Shown: one piece after another, positions 1 to 8,792 of the stretch | How the letters are laid out: each line of letters begins with the position of its first letter | Position numbering within the stretch: the stretch's first letter is position 1 | Source of the DNA: Pseudonocardia oceani | Lineage (GTDB): Bacteria; Actinomycetota; Actinomycetes; Mycobacteriales; Pseudonocardiaceae | Length of the DNA: 64,000 nt | Assembly (NCBI RefSeq): GCF_019263585.2 | Contig: NZ_JADQDF010000001.1 | Coordinates: 682,001-746,000 of the forward strand | Direction of reading: 5' to 3' | The notes under the pieces: model-generated | Told to the model about the DNA's origin: nothing | Seen by the model: only the letters and a program-made list of their open reading frames with translations | Databases searched by the model: none | Made by a program: the position numbers and the translations under genes

Positions 1-732
1 GGCGGCGACGACCCGCTCGCCACGACGCTGACGCCGCTGAAGCTCCTCGCGGTCAACGTCAGCATCGCGGTCTCGGGCCTGCTGGCGGTCGCGCTCCTGG
101 CGCGGACGACCGGCGCGCCGTGGCGGAGCCTGATCAGCTGGCCACGCGCGTTCGACGTCCGCCGCCTGCTGCACCACCTCGTCGACGCGGCGCTGCTGGT
201 GGCTGCCGGGATCGGGGTGGTGGCGCTCGTGGCGCCCGGCTCCCCCGGCTGGACGGCCTTCGGGGTCAGCGGGACGACGGTCGCCCTGCTGGCGGTCACC
301 GTGCTGACCACCCCGGCGCAGGCGGCGGGCGAGGAGCTGATGTTCCGCAGCGTCGCGCTGCCCGCCGCCGCCTCCTGGGTGCGCGCGGTCCGCCCGGCCC
401 TGGTCGTCGGCCTCGTGGTCTCCGGCCTGGCCTTCGCCGCGGTGCACGGCTCGCTCGACCCGTGGCTGTCCGGCTACTACGTCCTGATCGGCGTCAGCAC
501 GGGGCTGATGGCGGTCCTCAGCGGCGGCATCGAGGCGCCGGTCGCGTTCCACGTCGCCAACAACGTGCTGCTGACGGTCGTCAACGCGCTGATGGCCGAC
601 GGCGGCGCCGTCCCGCTCGACCGCTCCGTCGGCGCGGGCGACGCGTCGGTGCTGGTCCTCGCCGCCGTCAACGCCGCCATGGTCGTGCTCGTGTGGTGGC
701 GCGAGCGACGGGCGGCGCGCGCCCGGGACTGA
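1..732 (+). CDS. CPBP family intramembrane metalloprotease (5' end outside window)
   Basis: C-terminal part of a multi-pass membrane protein of the CPBP (CAAX protease/bacteriocin-processing) family. The frame is open from base 1, so the start lies upstream. Family motifs are present in order: an EExxxR motif (AGEELMFRS, near base 330), FAAVHG with its conserved His (near 440), and HVANN with a second His (near 550). Hydrophobic stretches separate them. The family cleaves prenylated or peptide substrates within the membrane; the substrate here cannot be told. The reading ends in a basic tail (RRAARARD), and its stop lies inside a hairpin shared with the convergent gene. Confidence 0.85.
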   Translation, partial: GGDDPLATTLTPLKLLAVNVSIAVSGLLAVALLARTTGAPWRSLISWPRAFDVRRLLHHLVDAALLVAAGIGVVALVAPGSPGWTAFGVSGTTVALLAVTVLTTPAQAAGEELMFRSVALPAAASWVRAVRPALVVGLVVSGLAFAAVHGSLDPWLSGYYVLIGVSTGLMAVLSGGIEAPVAFHVANNVLLTVVNALMADGGAVPLDRSVGAGDASVLVLAAVNAAMVVLVWWRERRAARARD

Positions 733-754
733 CCCGGCCGGGGCCGCGGGTCAG
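729..754. terminator. Hairpin overlapping two convergent stop codons
   Basis: Inverted repeat CTGACCCG (729-736) and CGGGTCAG (747-754) with a 10-base G+C-rich loop. The stop codon of the protease gene and that of the convergent SnoaL-like gene each lie in one arm, so it may terminate transcription from both sides. There is no U-tract, which is usual in such G+C-rich genomes. Confidence 0.5.
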
Positions 755-1134
755 AACACGCCGTTGTCGTTGGCGGAGGTGGCCGGGACGACCTGCAGCA
801 CGTCCCAGTGCTCGACGACCCGGCCGTCGTCGTCGAGGCGGAAGATGTCGATGCCGGCGTAGTCGTCGCTGCCGGGCCAGGTCTGGTGGCAGTGCACGGC
901 GACCAGGTCGCCCTCCGCGAGCGCCCGGACGAACCGCACGTGCTTGCCGGGGTGCTCCCGCGCCATGCGCTCGAAGTAGGCGACGAAGGCCTCCTTGCCG
1001 TCGGCGACGTGCACGTTGTGCTGGGTGTAGGTGGCGCCGGCGTAGCGCTCGAGGGCCTCGGCGGGCTCGCACCGGTTGAACATCAGGTCGTAGAAGGCGA
1101 GGACGGTGTCCTTGTTGCGCGCGGGGTCGCTCAT
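751..1134 (-). CDS. SnoaL-like / NTF2-fold polyketide-cyclase-like protein
   Basis: Small (127 aa) alpha+beta barrel protein of the SnoaL-like family. Supporting features are the N-terminal helix [25 protein letters not shown], the [10 protein letters not shown] segment, and the family-typical end with a conserved acidic/aromatic run ([20 protein letters not shown]). Members bind or isomerise small hydrophobic molecules; no substrate can be assigned. ATG at 1134 is chosen over an upstream TTG at 1146 because it begins 4 bases after the stop of the SDR remnant on the same strand, suggesting former co-translation. Confidence 0.85.
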   Translation of the reverse strand: MSDPARNKDTVLAFYDLMFNRCEPAEALERYAGATYTQHNVHVADGKEAFVAYFERMAREHPGKHVRFVRALAEGDLVAVHCHQTWPGSDDYAGIDIFRLDDDGRVVEHWDVLQVVPATSANDNGVF

Positions 1135-1138
1135 CGGG

Positions 1139-1411
1139 TCAGTCAACAGGGTGCGGGATCGTGTACGGCGCCGTCATGCCACCGTCGACGGGCAGGGCGA
1201 CGCCGGTGACGTAGCGGGCCTCGTCGGAGGCGAGCCAGACCACCGCGTTGCTGATGTCGACCGCGTCGACCCACGGGATGGGCAGGGCGTGCATCGCCTT
1301 CATCGCTGCGGCGGCGGTGGCGCGGTCGGCGCCGGGCGCACCGCCGGAGAACGGGGCGTGGATGGCCGGGTTCTGGATCATGTCGGTGTCGACGTTGGTG
1401 GGGTGCAGAGT
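1139..1411 (-). pseudogene. C-terminal remnant of a short-chain dehydrogenase/reductase
   Basis: Reads HPTNVDTDMIQNP... then PWVDAVDISNAVVWLASDEARYVTG and LPVDGGM, the last ~85 residues of a classical SDR oxidoreductase; the wording matches the mycofactocin-associated SDR group. The Rossmann N-terminus (TGxxxGxG), NNAG and YxxxK catalytic motifs are absent. The frame is blocked by TGA at 1412-1414, just before the homology begins, and no SDR coding is seen between there and 1470. This is a 5'-deleted gene left by a rearrangement near 1405-1470. The downstream SnoaL-like gene looks intact. Confidence 0.75.
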
Positions 1412-1469
1412 TCACCCGGATCCCGTGCGGGGTTCCCGGCCAGGCGCCCCGTGGTGGGGGCGGAGGCGC

Positions 1470-2069
1470 TCACGGCAGGACCCGGTCGATCTCGGGCGCG
1501 AGCAGCTCGGCGGCGCGCGCGGCGGTGATGACGTCGGCCGGGTCGGGCTCGATGATCTCCCGCGACGCCCCGTCCTCGTACACGTGCTCGCCGATCAGGC
1601 GGCAGCGCTCGTCGTAGGGCCAGACGAAGGCCAGGGTGCGGCGCAGCAGGAACATCTCGCCGGGGTCCTCCCCCGCGCGGATGTCGGAGAACGCGCTCTC
1701 GCCCAGCATCGGCGCCGGGACGAAGGCGTTGAACACGACCTCGCCCGAGAACCCGTGGTCGTTGACCGCGATGTCCTGCTCGGCCACCCACATGACGATC
1801 GCGTTCGCGGCCGTCAGGGACTCGTAGAACGCGACGACCTGGTCCATCCCGTCCAGCACGATCGACCGGCCGCCCTCGTGCAGGCGGTACTGCGGGTGCT
1901 CGACGGTCATGTCCGGGGCCAGCAGCTCCCGGTAGCGCCCGGCGACCTCCAGCAGCCCGTGGCGGCGGTAGTTCGTGAGGATCGCGCGATGGCGGGGGTT
2001 GTCGACGCCCTCCAGCTGCTTCTCCAGCCCGGCGAACATGGTCGTGAACTCGTGCTCGTAGCGGCTCAT
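1470..2069 (-). CDS. SnoaL-like / NTF2-fold protein, longer form
   Basis: A 199-aa NTF2-fold protein beginning MSRYEHEFTTMFAGLEKQL. The fold is suggested by the central block YRELLAPDMTVEHPQYRLHEGGRSIVLDG and a later MFLLRRTLAFVWPYD strand, typical of SnoaL-like proteins of aromatic or steroid catabolism. It is unrelated in sequence to the shorter SnoaL-like gene downstream. The ATG at 2069 faces a LysR gene across a 138-base spacer, so it is probably the regulated target of that LysR protein. Function unknown beyond family. Confidence 0.8.
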   Translation of the reverse strand: MSRYEHEFTTMFAGLEKQLEGVDNPRHRAILTNYRRHGLLEVAGRYRELLAPDMTVEHPQYRLHEGGRSIVLDGMDQVVAFYESLTAANAIVMWVAEQDIAVNDHGFSGEVVFNAFVPAPMLGESAFSDIRAGEDPGEMFLLRRTLAFVWPYDERCRLIGEHVYEDGASREIIEPDPADVITAARAAELLAPEIDRVLP

Positions 2070-2127
2070 GCACCCGAGGTTCGTCGGTGCGTGCCGGTGG
2101 CGTCCATGACACAGATCGCCGCTGACG

Positions 2128-2142
2128 TGAACCATCCGTTCA
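2128..2142. promoter_or_regulatory. Inverted repeat TGAAC-N5-GTTCA between divergent genes
   Basis: TGAAC CATCC GTTCA lies 58 bases upstream of the SnoaL-like ATG and 65 bases upstream of the LysR GTG. It is a candidate operator for the LysR protein. The half-sites equal those of the TetR operators near 8.8-8.9 kb, but the spacer is one base longer, so binding by that TetR protein is less likely. Confidence 0.35.
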
Positions 2143-2207
2143 TCTCCGCAGCTCCTGGGCCTGCGCCGGGCATGGCGTGCGACACTGCGGCGACGGAGGG
2201 AGTCGTC

Positions 2208-3170
2208 GTGGACCTCAACCTGCACCTCGTGCGCTACCTCGTGGCCGTCGTCGACGAGGGGCACTTCGGACGTGCCGCGGCCCGGCTCTACGTGAGCGCG
2301 CCGGCGCTGAGCAAGCAGGTCCGCACCCTGGAGCGCAAGCTCGGCGTCGTCCTGCTCGACCGCAGCGCGCACCCCGTCGTCCCCACCGAGGTCGGGCGCC
2401 GCTTCCTCGCCGAGGCGCGGAAGGCCCTGGCCGCCGCCGACCGGGCGGTCGCCGCGGTCGAGGCCCACCGCCGCGAGGCCGCCGGCGTCCTGCGGCTGGG
2501 GTTCATGACCGCCGCCACCGGCACCCACACCCGCCGCATCATCGACCGGGTGCAGCGCGAGGTGCCGTCCGCCTCGGTGCAGCTCGTGCAGCTGCCCTGG
2601 CCCGACCAGGCGGAGGCGGTCCGCGCCGGCACCGTCGACGCCTCGCTGGTGCGCCCGCCGGTCGTCGACACCGACGGACTGCGGCTCGAGGTGGTCCGCC
2701 ACGAGCCGCGGGTCGTCGCGCTCCCGGCCGGTCACCGGCTGGCCGCGCGCACGGACGTCACCCTGGACGACCTCGACGGCGAGCCGCACGTCACCGACGA
2801 CGAGACCGACGAGCGGTGGGTGCGCTGGTGGGCCTGCGACCCGCGGCCCAGCGGCGTGCCCGTGCGGTACGGGCCCGTGGTGCACACCATGGACGAGCTC
2901 CTGGAGGTCGTCGCCACCGGCGCGGCGATCGCGATCACCGGCAGCTCGGTGGTCGACAGCCACCGCCACCCCGAGGTGGTGTTCCTCCCGATCACCGACG
3001 CGGAACCGTGCCCGATCTCGCTGTGCACCCGCACCGGTGACCGGACCCCGCTCGTCGCGGCGCTGCGCCGGGCCGTCCGCGCGCTGCGGGCCGATGCCGC
3101 AGCCGCGCCCGGAAGGCGGGGGTTCACGCCTCCGGCGCCTGCGCCAGCAGCGCCGCCACCCGCCGCATGA
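2208..3170 (+). CDS. LysR family transcriptional regulator
   Basis: 320-aa regulator. The N-terminal winged helix-turn-helix (about residues 4-63; RYLVAVVDEGHFGRAAARLYVSAPALSKQVRTLE) is classic LysR. It is followed by an effector-binding domain with the usual LRLGFM and DASLVRPPVV strands. GTG at 2208 is preferred because GGAGGG (2195-2200) sits 7 bases before it; an ATG at 2172 in the same frame lacks this spacing. Its likely target is the divergent SnoaL-like gene. The 3' end overlaps the convergent MerR gene by 47 bases, an antisense overlap. Confidence 0.88.
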   Translation: MDLNLHLVRYLVAVVDEGHFGRAAARLYVSAPALSKQVRTLERKLGVVLLDRSAHPVVPTEVGRRFLAEARKALAAADRAVAAVEAHRREAAGVLRLGFMTAATGTHTRRIIDRVQREVPSASVQLVQLPWPDQAEAVRAGTVDASLVRPPVVDTDGLRLEVVRHEPRVVALPAGHRLAARTDVTLDDLDGEPHVTDDETDERWVRWWACDPRPSGVPVRYGPVVHTMDELLEVVATGAAIAITGSSVVDSHRHPEVVFLPITDAEPCPISLCTRTGDRTPLVAALRRAVRALRADAAAAPGRRGFTPPAPAPAAPPPAA

Positions 3171-3858
3171 CATCGACCTGCGCCGGGTTGTACAGCTCCT
3201 CCATGGCGGCCGCCGTGACCTCGCCGACGAACCGCGCACCACGGGGGGCGTCGGTGTCGGGCGCCGTCACCTCCGGGTGCTGCGCCCGGATCCGGCGGAC
3301 GAAGGGCGCCATGCGCTCGGCCAGGTCCTGGCGCAGCGCCTCGTCGGCGCCGGGGTCCAGGTCGTCGAACTCGCCGCCGGTCGGGTCGCCGGTGTCGCTG
3401 CGCAGCAGCGCGCCGTAGGCCTCCAGGCGTCGCGGACCCATCACCCGGGTCATCACCGCCACCAGCGACCGGTCGGCCTGCGACAGGTCCGCGGCACCGG
3501 CCGCCGGGGCGAGGCCGACGGGCCAGTCGGTGGGTGCGTGGTGGTGCAGGATCAGGCCGAGCTCGACGCGGACGCGCTGCAGCCGATCGATCGTCTCGGC
3601 CAGCTCGGCGTCGAGGACGCGCAGGGCCTCGGCGGGGTGCTGGTCGTCATCGCTCATCTCCGCGATCCGCGACAACGAGAAGCCGAGGTCGACCAGCCGC
3701 TTGATGCGCAGCAGCCGCAGCAGGTGGGAGACGCCGTACTGCTTGTAGCCGTTGGACCGGCGTTCGGGCTCGGCCAGCAGCCCCACCTCGTGGTAGTGCC
3801 GCACCGCCCGCAGGCTCGTGCCCGCCAGGTCGGCGATCTCACGCGTGCTCCAGGCCAT
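3124..3858 (-). CDS. MerR family transcriptional regulator
   Basis: 244-aa regulator with an N-terminal MerR DNA-binding domain (residues 1-70: STREIADLAGTSLRAVRHYHEVGLLAEPERRSNGYKQY, then HLLRLLRIKRLVDLGFSLSRI), a dimerisation coiled coil (about 80-110) and a helical C-terminal ligand domain ending YNPAQVDVMRRVAALLAQ. No cysteine pair for metal sensing is seen, so an organic ligand is more likely. It lies 41 bases downstream of the ABC importer operon on the same strand, but a perfect 10-1-10 palindrome just before its ATG suggests autoregulation. Confidence 0.85.
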   Translation of the reverse strand: MAWSTREIADLAGTSLRAVRHYHEVGLLAEPERRSNGYKQYGVSHLLRLLRIKRLVDLGFSLSRIAEMSDDDQHPAEALRVLDAELAETIDRLQRVRVELGLILHHHAPTDWPVGLAPAAGAADLSQADRSLVAVMTRVMGPRRLEAYGALLRSDTGDPTGGEFDDLDPGADEALRQDLAERMAPFVRRIRAQHPEVTAPDTDAPRGARFVGEVTAAAMEELYNPAQVDVMRRVAALLAQAPEA

Positions 3859-3871
3859 GCGACCAGTCCAC

Positions 3872-3892
3872 ACCGTGCCGCTGCGGCACGGT
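3872..3892. promoter_or_regulatory. Perfect 10-1-10 palindrome upstream of the MerR gene
   Basis: ACCGTGCCGC T GCGGCACGGT, 13 bases before the MerR ATG and 7 bases past the end of the upstream ATPase gene. Twenty-base palindromes with a short centre are typical MerR operators; it could also act as the terminator hairpin of the importer operon. The inner 17 bases recur exactly (as the reverse complement) at 24177-24193. Confidence 0.55.
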
Positions 3893-3899
3893 CGAGGGA

Positions 3900-5333
3900 T
3901 CACCCGACGAGCCGCCCGTCGCGCATCCGGACCACGCGGTCGGCGTAGCTCGCGAGGCGCCGCTCGTCGTGGCTGACGACGAGCATCGCCGTGCCCGCGT
4001 CGGCGATGCCGCGCAGCAGGTCCGTGACCGCGGCGGCGGCGGCGACGTCGAGGCTGGCCGTGGGCTCGTCGGCGACCAGCAGGGCGGGGTCGGCGGCCAG
4101 CGCCCGCGCGACGGCGACCCGCTGGGCCTGGCCGACCGACAGACTCCCGGGCAGCCGGTCCGGGTCGACGCCGGACAGCCCGACCCGCTCCAGCGCCGCG
4201 GCCGCCAGCGCGCGCCGCCGCGCCCGCCCGTGCCGCTCGCCGCGCGCGGACAGCGGCTCGGTGAGCGTGCGCCACAGCGTCCAGCGCCGGTCGAGGCTCG
4301 CCACCGGGTCCTGGAACACCGGCATCACGTAGCCGGGGCGCGTGCCGCCGAGCACGGTCGTGCCCGAGTCGGGCTTCTCCATGCCGCCGAGCAGGCGGAC
4401 CAGCGTCGACTTCCCCGACCCCGACCGCCCCACGACGCCGACGACCTCCCCGGGCCGCACCGCGAGCGTCACGCCGTCCACCGCGACGACCTCGCCGCCC
4501 GCGTGCCGGTAGCGGCGGCTGACGTCCTCGACGCGGGCGACCGGCTCCCCCGCCGCGGCCGCGGACGGGGACGCGCGTCGCGCCACGGGGGCCGACGCCG
4601 CCACCAGCCGCCGGGTCTCGGCCACCGCCGGCGCCGTCAGCAGGTCCGCCGCCGGGCCGCGCTCGACGGCCCGGCCGCCGTCGAGCACCAGCACCGAGTC
4701 GGCGTGCCGCGCCACCAGCGCCAGGTCGTGGCTGATCAGCAGCAGTGCACCGCACCGGCGGCGCACCAGCGCGAGGACGTCGTCGGCGAGGTCGGCGTCG
4801 AGCGCGCTGGTCGGCTCGTCGGCGAGGGTGAGCAGGGGGTCGTGGGCGGTGGCCGCGAGCAGCGTCGCCCGCTGCAGCATGCCGCCCGACCACTGGTGCG
4901 GGCGCTGCACGGCCCGGGCCGCGGCGTCCGCGATCCCGACGCCGGTGAGCCCGTCGACGACCGCGCCGGCGGGCGGGGTGCGCCGGTGCGCGGTCCACGC
5001 CTCGGCGACGTGGTGGCCGACGGCCCGCAGCGGATCGCACGCCGCGAACGGGTCCTGCGGCACGTACCCGGCGACGAGACCGCGCAGCCCGCGCAGCACC
5101 CGCTCGGGCGCCCCGAGCACCTCGGTGCCCCCGACGCGCACGCTGCCGGTCGCGCGCGAGCCCGACGGCAGCAGGCCCAGCACCGCCCGCACCAGCGTCG
5201 TCTTGCCGCTGCCGGACCGCCCGACCAGCGCCCAGCGCTCGTGCGCGCCGACCCGCAGGTCGAGCCCGTGCAGCGCCCGGTGCCCGTCCGGGTAGTGCAC
5301 CGTCAGCCCCTCGACGACCAGCGGCGCGCTCAC
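3900..5333 (-). CDS. Fused two-domain ABC importer ATPase (DppD-DppF type)
   Basis: 477-aa cytoplasmic ATPase with two complete nucleotide-binding domains, equivalent to DppD plus DppF in one chain. NBD1: Walker A GRSGSGKT (about residues 38-45), signature WSGGMLQR, Walker B LLTLADEPTSALD, H-loop LLLISHD. NBD2: Walker A GRSGSGKST, signature LSVGQAQR, Walker B LLVADEPTASLD, H-loop VVSHD. It powers the two permeases encoded just upstream. Its GTG start overlaps the preceding permease stop (GTGA, 5330-5333), giving translational coupling. Peptide, nickel or opine-metal substrates are all possible for this family. Confidence 0.9.
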   Translation of the reverse strand: MSAPLVVEGLTVHYPDGHRALHGLDLRVGAHERWALVGRSGSGKTTLVRAVLGLLPSGSRATGSVRVGGTEVLGAPERVLRGLRGLVAGYVPQDPFAACDPLRAVGHHVAEAWTAHRRTPPAGAVVDGLTGVGIADAAARAVQRPHQWSGGMLQRATLLAATAHDPLLTLADEPTSALDADLADDVLALVRRRCGALLLISHDLALVARHADSVLVLDGGRAVERGPAADLLTAPAVAETRRLVAASAPVARRASPSAAAAGEPVARVEDVSRRYRHAGGEVVAVDGVTLAVRPGEVVGVVGRSGSGKSTLVRLLGGMEKPDSGTTVLGGTRPGYVMPVFQDPVASLDRRWTLWRTLTEPLSARGERHGRARRRALAAAALERVGLSGVDPDRLPGSLSVGQAQRVAVARALAADPALLVADEPTASLDVAAAAAVTDLLRGIADAGTAMLVVSHDERRLASYADRVVRMRDGRLVG

Positions 5334-6214
5334 GTGCGCCGGCTCGGGTCGGCGGCGTCGCGCAGGGCATCGCTGATCAGGGCGGCCGCCGTGACCGACA
5401 GGACCAGCCCCAGCCCGGGCCCGACCAGCTGCCAGGGCGCGTAGGCGAACGTCGTGCGACCGGTGGCGAGCATGTTGCCCCACTCCGCGGTCGGCGGCTG
5501 CGCGCCCAGGCCGAGGAAGGACAGCCCGCCCAGAGCGAGGACGGTCTCCCCCAGTCCCAGCGTCGCCGCCACTGCCACCTGGGTGGCCGCCGCGGGCAGG
5601 ACGTGCCCGAGCGCCACCCGCAGCCGGCCGACCCCGGCCATCCGCGCGGCAATGACGTCGGGCCGCAGGTCGCTGCCGCGCGCCACGCTGCGGGCCAGCC
5701 GGGCGAGCCACGCCCAGCCCGTCACCGACATCGCGAGCACCAGGTTCGCGAACCCGGGCCCGAGCACGGCGACGACGGCCAGGGTGAGCACCAGGGTCGG
5801 CAGCCCGAGCAGCACGTCGGTGACGCGGGTCAGCACCGCGTCGACGACCCCGCCGAACGTGCCGGCCACGGTGCCCACGACCAGCCCGATCACCGCGGCG
5901 ATCGTCATCACCAGCAGCGCCGCGCCGAGCGAGGTGCGCGCCCCGGCGATGCTGCGGGCAAGCAGGTCGCGGCCGGACTCGTCGGTGCCCAGCCAGTGCT
6001 CCGCGCCCGGCGGGGCGAGCTGGTCGGCGTAGTCGGGCAGGGCGGGGTCGGGGACGAACAGCGGGCCGGCCAGCGCGACGAGCGCGAGGACCGCCGCGAG
6101 GATCAACCCCGCGCGCGCGGCCGGGCGGGCGAGCAGGGCCCGCCACACCGCGCTCGGCGCCACGGCCGGGACGTCCGCGTCACGGGCGGGGGTGACGATG
6201 CCGGCGACGGTCAC
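5330..6214 (-). CDS. ABC importer permease, DppC/NikC type
   Basis: 294-aa inner-membrane permease. It has an N-terminal membrane helix (about 30-50), the DppC hallmark HWLGTDESGRDLLARSIAGAR in the first periplasmic segment, five further hydrophobic segments, and the ending LSFLGLGAQPPTAEWGNML characteristic of the C-type subunit. The EAA-like cytoplasmic loop lies around RMAGVGRLRVALGHVLPAA. The GTG start is fixed by a 4-base GTGA overlap with the upstream permease stop (6211-6214). Confidence 0.9.
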   Translation of the reverse strand: MTVAGIVTPARDADVPAVAPSAVWRALLARPAARAGLILAAVLALVALAGPLFVPDPALPDYADQLAPPGAEHWLGTDESGRDLLARSIAGARTSLGAALLVMTIAAVIGLVVGTVAGTFGGVVDAVLTRVTDVLLGLPTLVLTLAVVAVLGPGFANLVLAMSVTGWAWLARLARSVARGSDLRPDVIAARMAGVGRLRVALGHVLPAAATQVAVAATLGLGETVLALGGLSFLGLGAQPPTAEWGNMLATGRTTFAYAPWQLVGPGLGLVLSVTAAALISDALRDAADPSRRT

Positions 6215-7158
6215 GGCGCCGCCCGCAGCCGCGGGTCGATCAGCGTGCACACCAGGTCGACGACCAGGCTCGTCACCACGTAGACCACGACCGCGACCAG
6301 CGTGAACCCGACGACGACGGGCATGTCCCGCGCGTCGATGGCCTCCACGGTGTAGCGCCCGATCCCCGGCCAGGTGAACACGCTCTCGACGACGGGCGCG
6401 CCGCCGAGCAGGGCGGCGCTGCCCAGCCCGACCACGGTGAGGAACGGCGGGGCGGCCTGCGGCGCCTGGTGTACGACGAGCCGGCGCAGCCACCCGGCCC
6501 CGCGGGCCGCGCTGACCCGCAGGTGCGTGGCCGACTGCGCTTCGAGCAGGCTGGTGCGCAGCACCCTCGACCACGTCGCCGCGGAGGCCAGGGCGAGGGT
6601 CAGGGCCGGCAGGAAGACCGTGGCGGGGGTGCCGTCGGCGATGACCCGGCCGAGCCCCGCCCGCACGACGAGCACGTCGAGCACGACCACCCCCAGCACG
6701 AACCCGGGCACCACGAGCATCCCCAGCGCCACCACCCGCGTGACGACGTCGGGCCAGCGCCCGGGGGCCGCGGCGGCGGCCGCGCCGAGCAGCAGCGCGA
6801 TCACGACGGCGAGCGCCAGGGCCGCGCCGGTGAGCAGCAGCGTGGCCGGCAGGCGGGTCACGAACTCCGCCGAGACCTCCCGGCCGGTCCGCCACGACGT
6901 CCCGAGGTCACCGGTGACCGCGCCCGCCGCCCACCGTGCGAAGCGCAGCGGCAGCGGGTCGTCCAGGCGCAGTTCGGCCCGGACCGCGGCGATCGCGGGC
7001 GGGCTCGGCTCGGTGACCCCGCGGGCCTCGAGCACCCGTCGGGCGGGGTCGCCGGGGGTCACGGCGAGCATCCCGAAGATCAACAGGCCGGCCCCGGCCA
7101 GCGTGAGCAGCGCCTGCCCGAGCCTCCCGAGGACGGCCCGCACGTCAGGCGTCTCCAC
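6211..7158 (-). CDS. ABC importer permease, DppB/NikB type
   Basis: 315-aa membrane permease partnering the C-type subunit. It has an N-terminal helix (GQALLTLAGAGLLIFGML), then VTPGDPARRVLEARG and the DLGTSWRTGREVSAEFVTRLPATLLL block typical of DppB, and the cytoplasmic loop HLRVSAARGAGWLRRLVVHQA. The ATG at 7158 overlaps the upstream SBP gene by 14 bases; a GTG at 7143, one base past that stop, is an equally good start and would shorten the protein by 5 residues. Confidence 0.88.
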   Translation of the reverse strand: METPDVRAVLGRLGQALLTLAGAGLLIFGMLAVTPGDPARRVLEARGVTEPSPPAIAAVRAELRLDDPLPLRFARWAAGAVTGDLGTSWRTGREVSAEFVTRLPATLLLTGAALALAVVIALLLGAAAAAAPGRWPDVVTRVVALGMLVVPGFVLGVVVLDVLVVRAGLGRVIADGTPATVFLPALTLALASAATWSRVLRTSLLEAQSATHLRVSAARGAGWLRRLVVHQAPQAAPPFLTVVGLGSAALLGGAPVVESVFTWPGIGRYTVEAIDARDMPVVVGFTLVAVVVYVVTSLVVDLVCTLIDPRLRAAP

Positions 7159-8716
7159 GCGAGGACGGAGCGGTGGTCGCGTGGACCCACAGGTTCGAGA
7201 TCGGCACCTCGTAGTCCCGCCACGCCGGTCCGGTGACGACCGCCGGGAGCCGGATGCCCAGGTAGCCGAGGTAGCCGTTGTCGGCCACCCGCTGCTGGAC
7301 CCGCCGCAGCAGGTCGTCGCGGGCGGCGGTGTCGAGCTCGACGGCGACGGCGTCGATCAGGGCGTCCAGCTCCGGGTCGGCGGTGCCGGTGTGGTTGTTG
7401 GTGCCCCCGCTGCGCAGGGTCGTGAGCAGCGGGGTGACGTAGTCGCCGCCGAAGGACAGGAACCCGTTGCCGCGCACGGCGGCCTGCCACCCGTCGGGCT
7501 GCTCGACGACCGAGGTGATGTCGGGGACCTGCTGGATCTCCATCCCCACCCCGAGCCCGGCCAGCTGCGCCTGCACGGCCAGGGCGAGGCTGTCGGAGTC
7601 GGGCTGCTGCGGGTAGGTGAGCACCGTGAAGGTCAACGCGACGCCGTCACGGGTGCGCGGGCCGTCGCCGGTGCGGGTCCAGGCGGCCCGGTCGAGCAGC
7701 GCCCCGGCCGCAGCGGTGTCGGTCGTCTGGGTCTTCTCCGCCCACGGCACCGGGTCGGCGTAGAGCCCGGTGGCGGGCGAGTACCGCCCGTTCATCACCT
7801 CGTCCGCGAGCTGGTCGTAGTCCACCGCGGCGTAGAGGGCGCGGCGGACCAGCGGGTCGTCGAAGGGCGCCGTGCGCTGGTTGAACTCCAGCACGAACGT
7901 CGGCCCGACCGGCTCGCCGGTCACGAAGAACGCGTCGTCGCGGCCCTCAAGGGTCGGCGCCGAGGCCGTGGGCGGGTACAGCGCGATGTCGGCCTCCCCC
8001 GCCTGCACCGCCTGGATCCGCGCGGACACCTCCGGGACGAAGCGCACGGTGAGGTCGTCGAGCGCGGGCGGGCCGGCCCAGTGGCCGGGGTCCGGCGAGA
8101 GCTGCATCGCGTCGGCATCGAGGGAGTCCACGACGTAAGGCGCGGTGAACAGACCGGCCCCGACGAGCGCCGCGGCGTCGGCCCCGGACTCGCGGTGCCG
8201 CTGGTAGGCGGCGACGTCGTAGACGGGCACCATCGACTCGTCGGCCAGCAGCGAGGGCACGTTCGGCGCCGGGCGGGACGTGGTGAGGACGGCCTCGAGA
8301 GGGCCGCTCGCGGTGGCGGTCGCGCCGGGCAGCGCGGCGGCGAAGTCGGGGTTCTCGGCCAGCTGGAAGGTCAGCAGGGCGGCCAGCGCGGCACCGTCGA
8401 GCGGTGCCCCGTTCCCGAACGCGACGCCCTCGTTCAGCGTGAGCGTCCAGGTCAGCGGCTCGGGGTTGGCCAGGCCGGCCAGCACCCACGGCGTCGGCGC
8501 CCCGTCCCGCTCCGGGCGCATGAGCAGCTCGACGTAGCCGAACTCCGGGCCCCAGAAGCCGTTCTCGAGCGGGTCGAGGTCGTCGATCGCGAACCCGGTG
8601 GCCAGCGTCAGCGTCGGCGGCGCGTCACCGGCGGGCGCCGGGCCGCCGGTCGTCGCGCAGCCTCCGAGGAGCGCCAGGGCGACCAGCGCCGCGGGCAGGG
8701 GGTAGCGGGGGTTCAA
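7145..8716 (-). CDS. Peptide/nickel-type substrate-binding lipoprotein (SBP family 5)
   Basis: Extracytoplasmic binding protein (523 aa) of the first importer. The signal peptide ends in lipobox LGGC (Cys20). SBP_bac_5 features include the PLTWTLTLNEGVAFGNGAPL motif and FVLEFNQRTAPFDDPLVRRALYAAVDY. I chose TTG at 8716 because GGAGG lies 9 bases upstream and it yields a normal-length lipoprotein signal. An ATG at 8794 in the same frame would start inside a repressor operator and add 26 charged residues before the signal. First gene of a four-gene operon (SBP, B, C, fused ATPase). Confidence 0.85.
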   Translation of the reverse strand: MNPRYPLPAALVALALLGGCATTGGPAPAGDAPPTLTLATGFAIDDLDPLENGFWGPEFGYVELLMRPERDGAPTPWVLAGLANPEPLTWTLTLNEGVAFGNGAPLDGAALAALLTFQLAENPDFAAALPGATATASGPLEAVLTTSRPAPNVPSLLADESMVPVYDVAAYQRHRESGADAAALVGAGLFTAPYVVDSLDADAMQLSPDPGHWAGPPALDDLTVRFVPEVSARIQAVQAGEADIALYPPTASAPTLEGRDDAFFVTGEPVGPTFVLEFNQRTAPFDDPLVRRALYAAVDYDQLADEVMNGRYSPATGLYADPVPWAEKTQTTDTAAAGALLDRAAWTRTGDGPRTRDGVALTFTVLTYPQQPDSDSLALAVQAQLAGLGVGMEIQQVPDITSVVEQPDGWQAAVRGNGFLSFGGDYVTPLLTTLRSGGTNNHTGTADPELDALIDAVAVELDTAARDDLLRRVQQRVADNGYLGYLGIRLPAVVTGPAWRDYEVPISNLWVHATTAPSSRGDA

Positions 8717-8792
8717 CGGACGTCGCCTCCAACGCTCGCGTGACGACCTCGTACGGTCGTGGGCCGATTTCGTCGACCCACGACGGCTGGTC

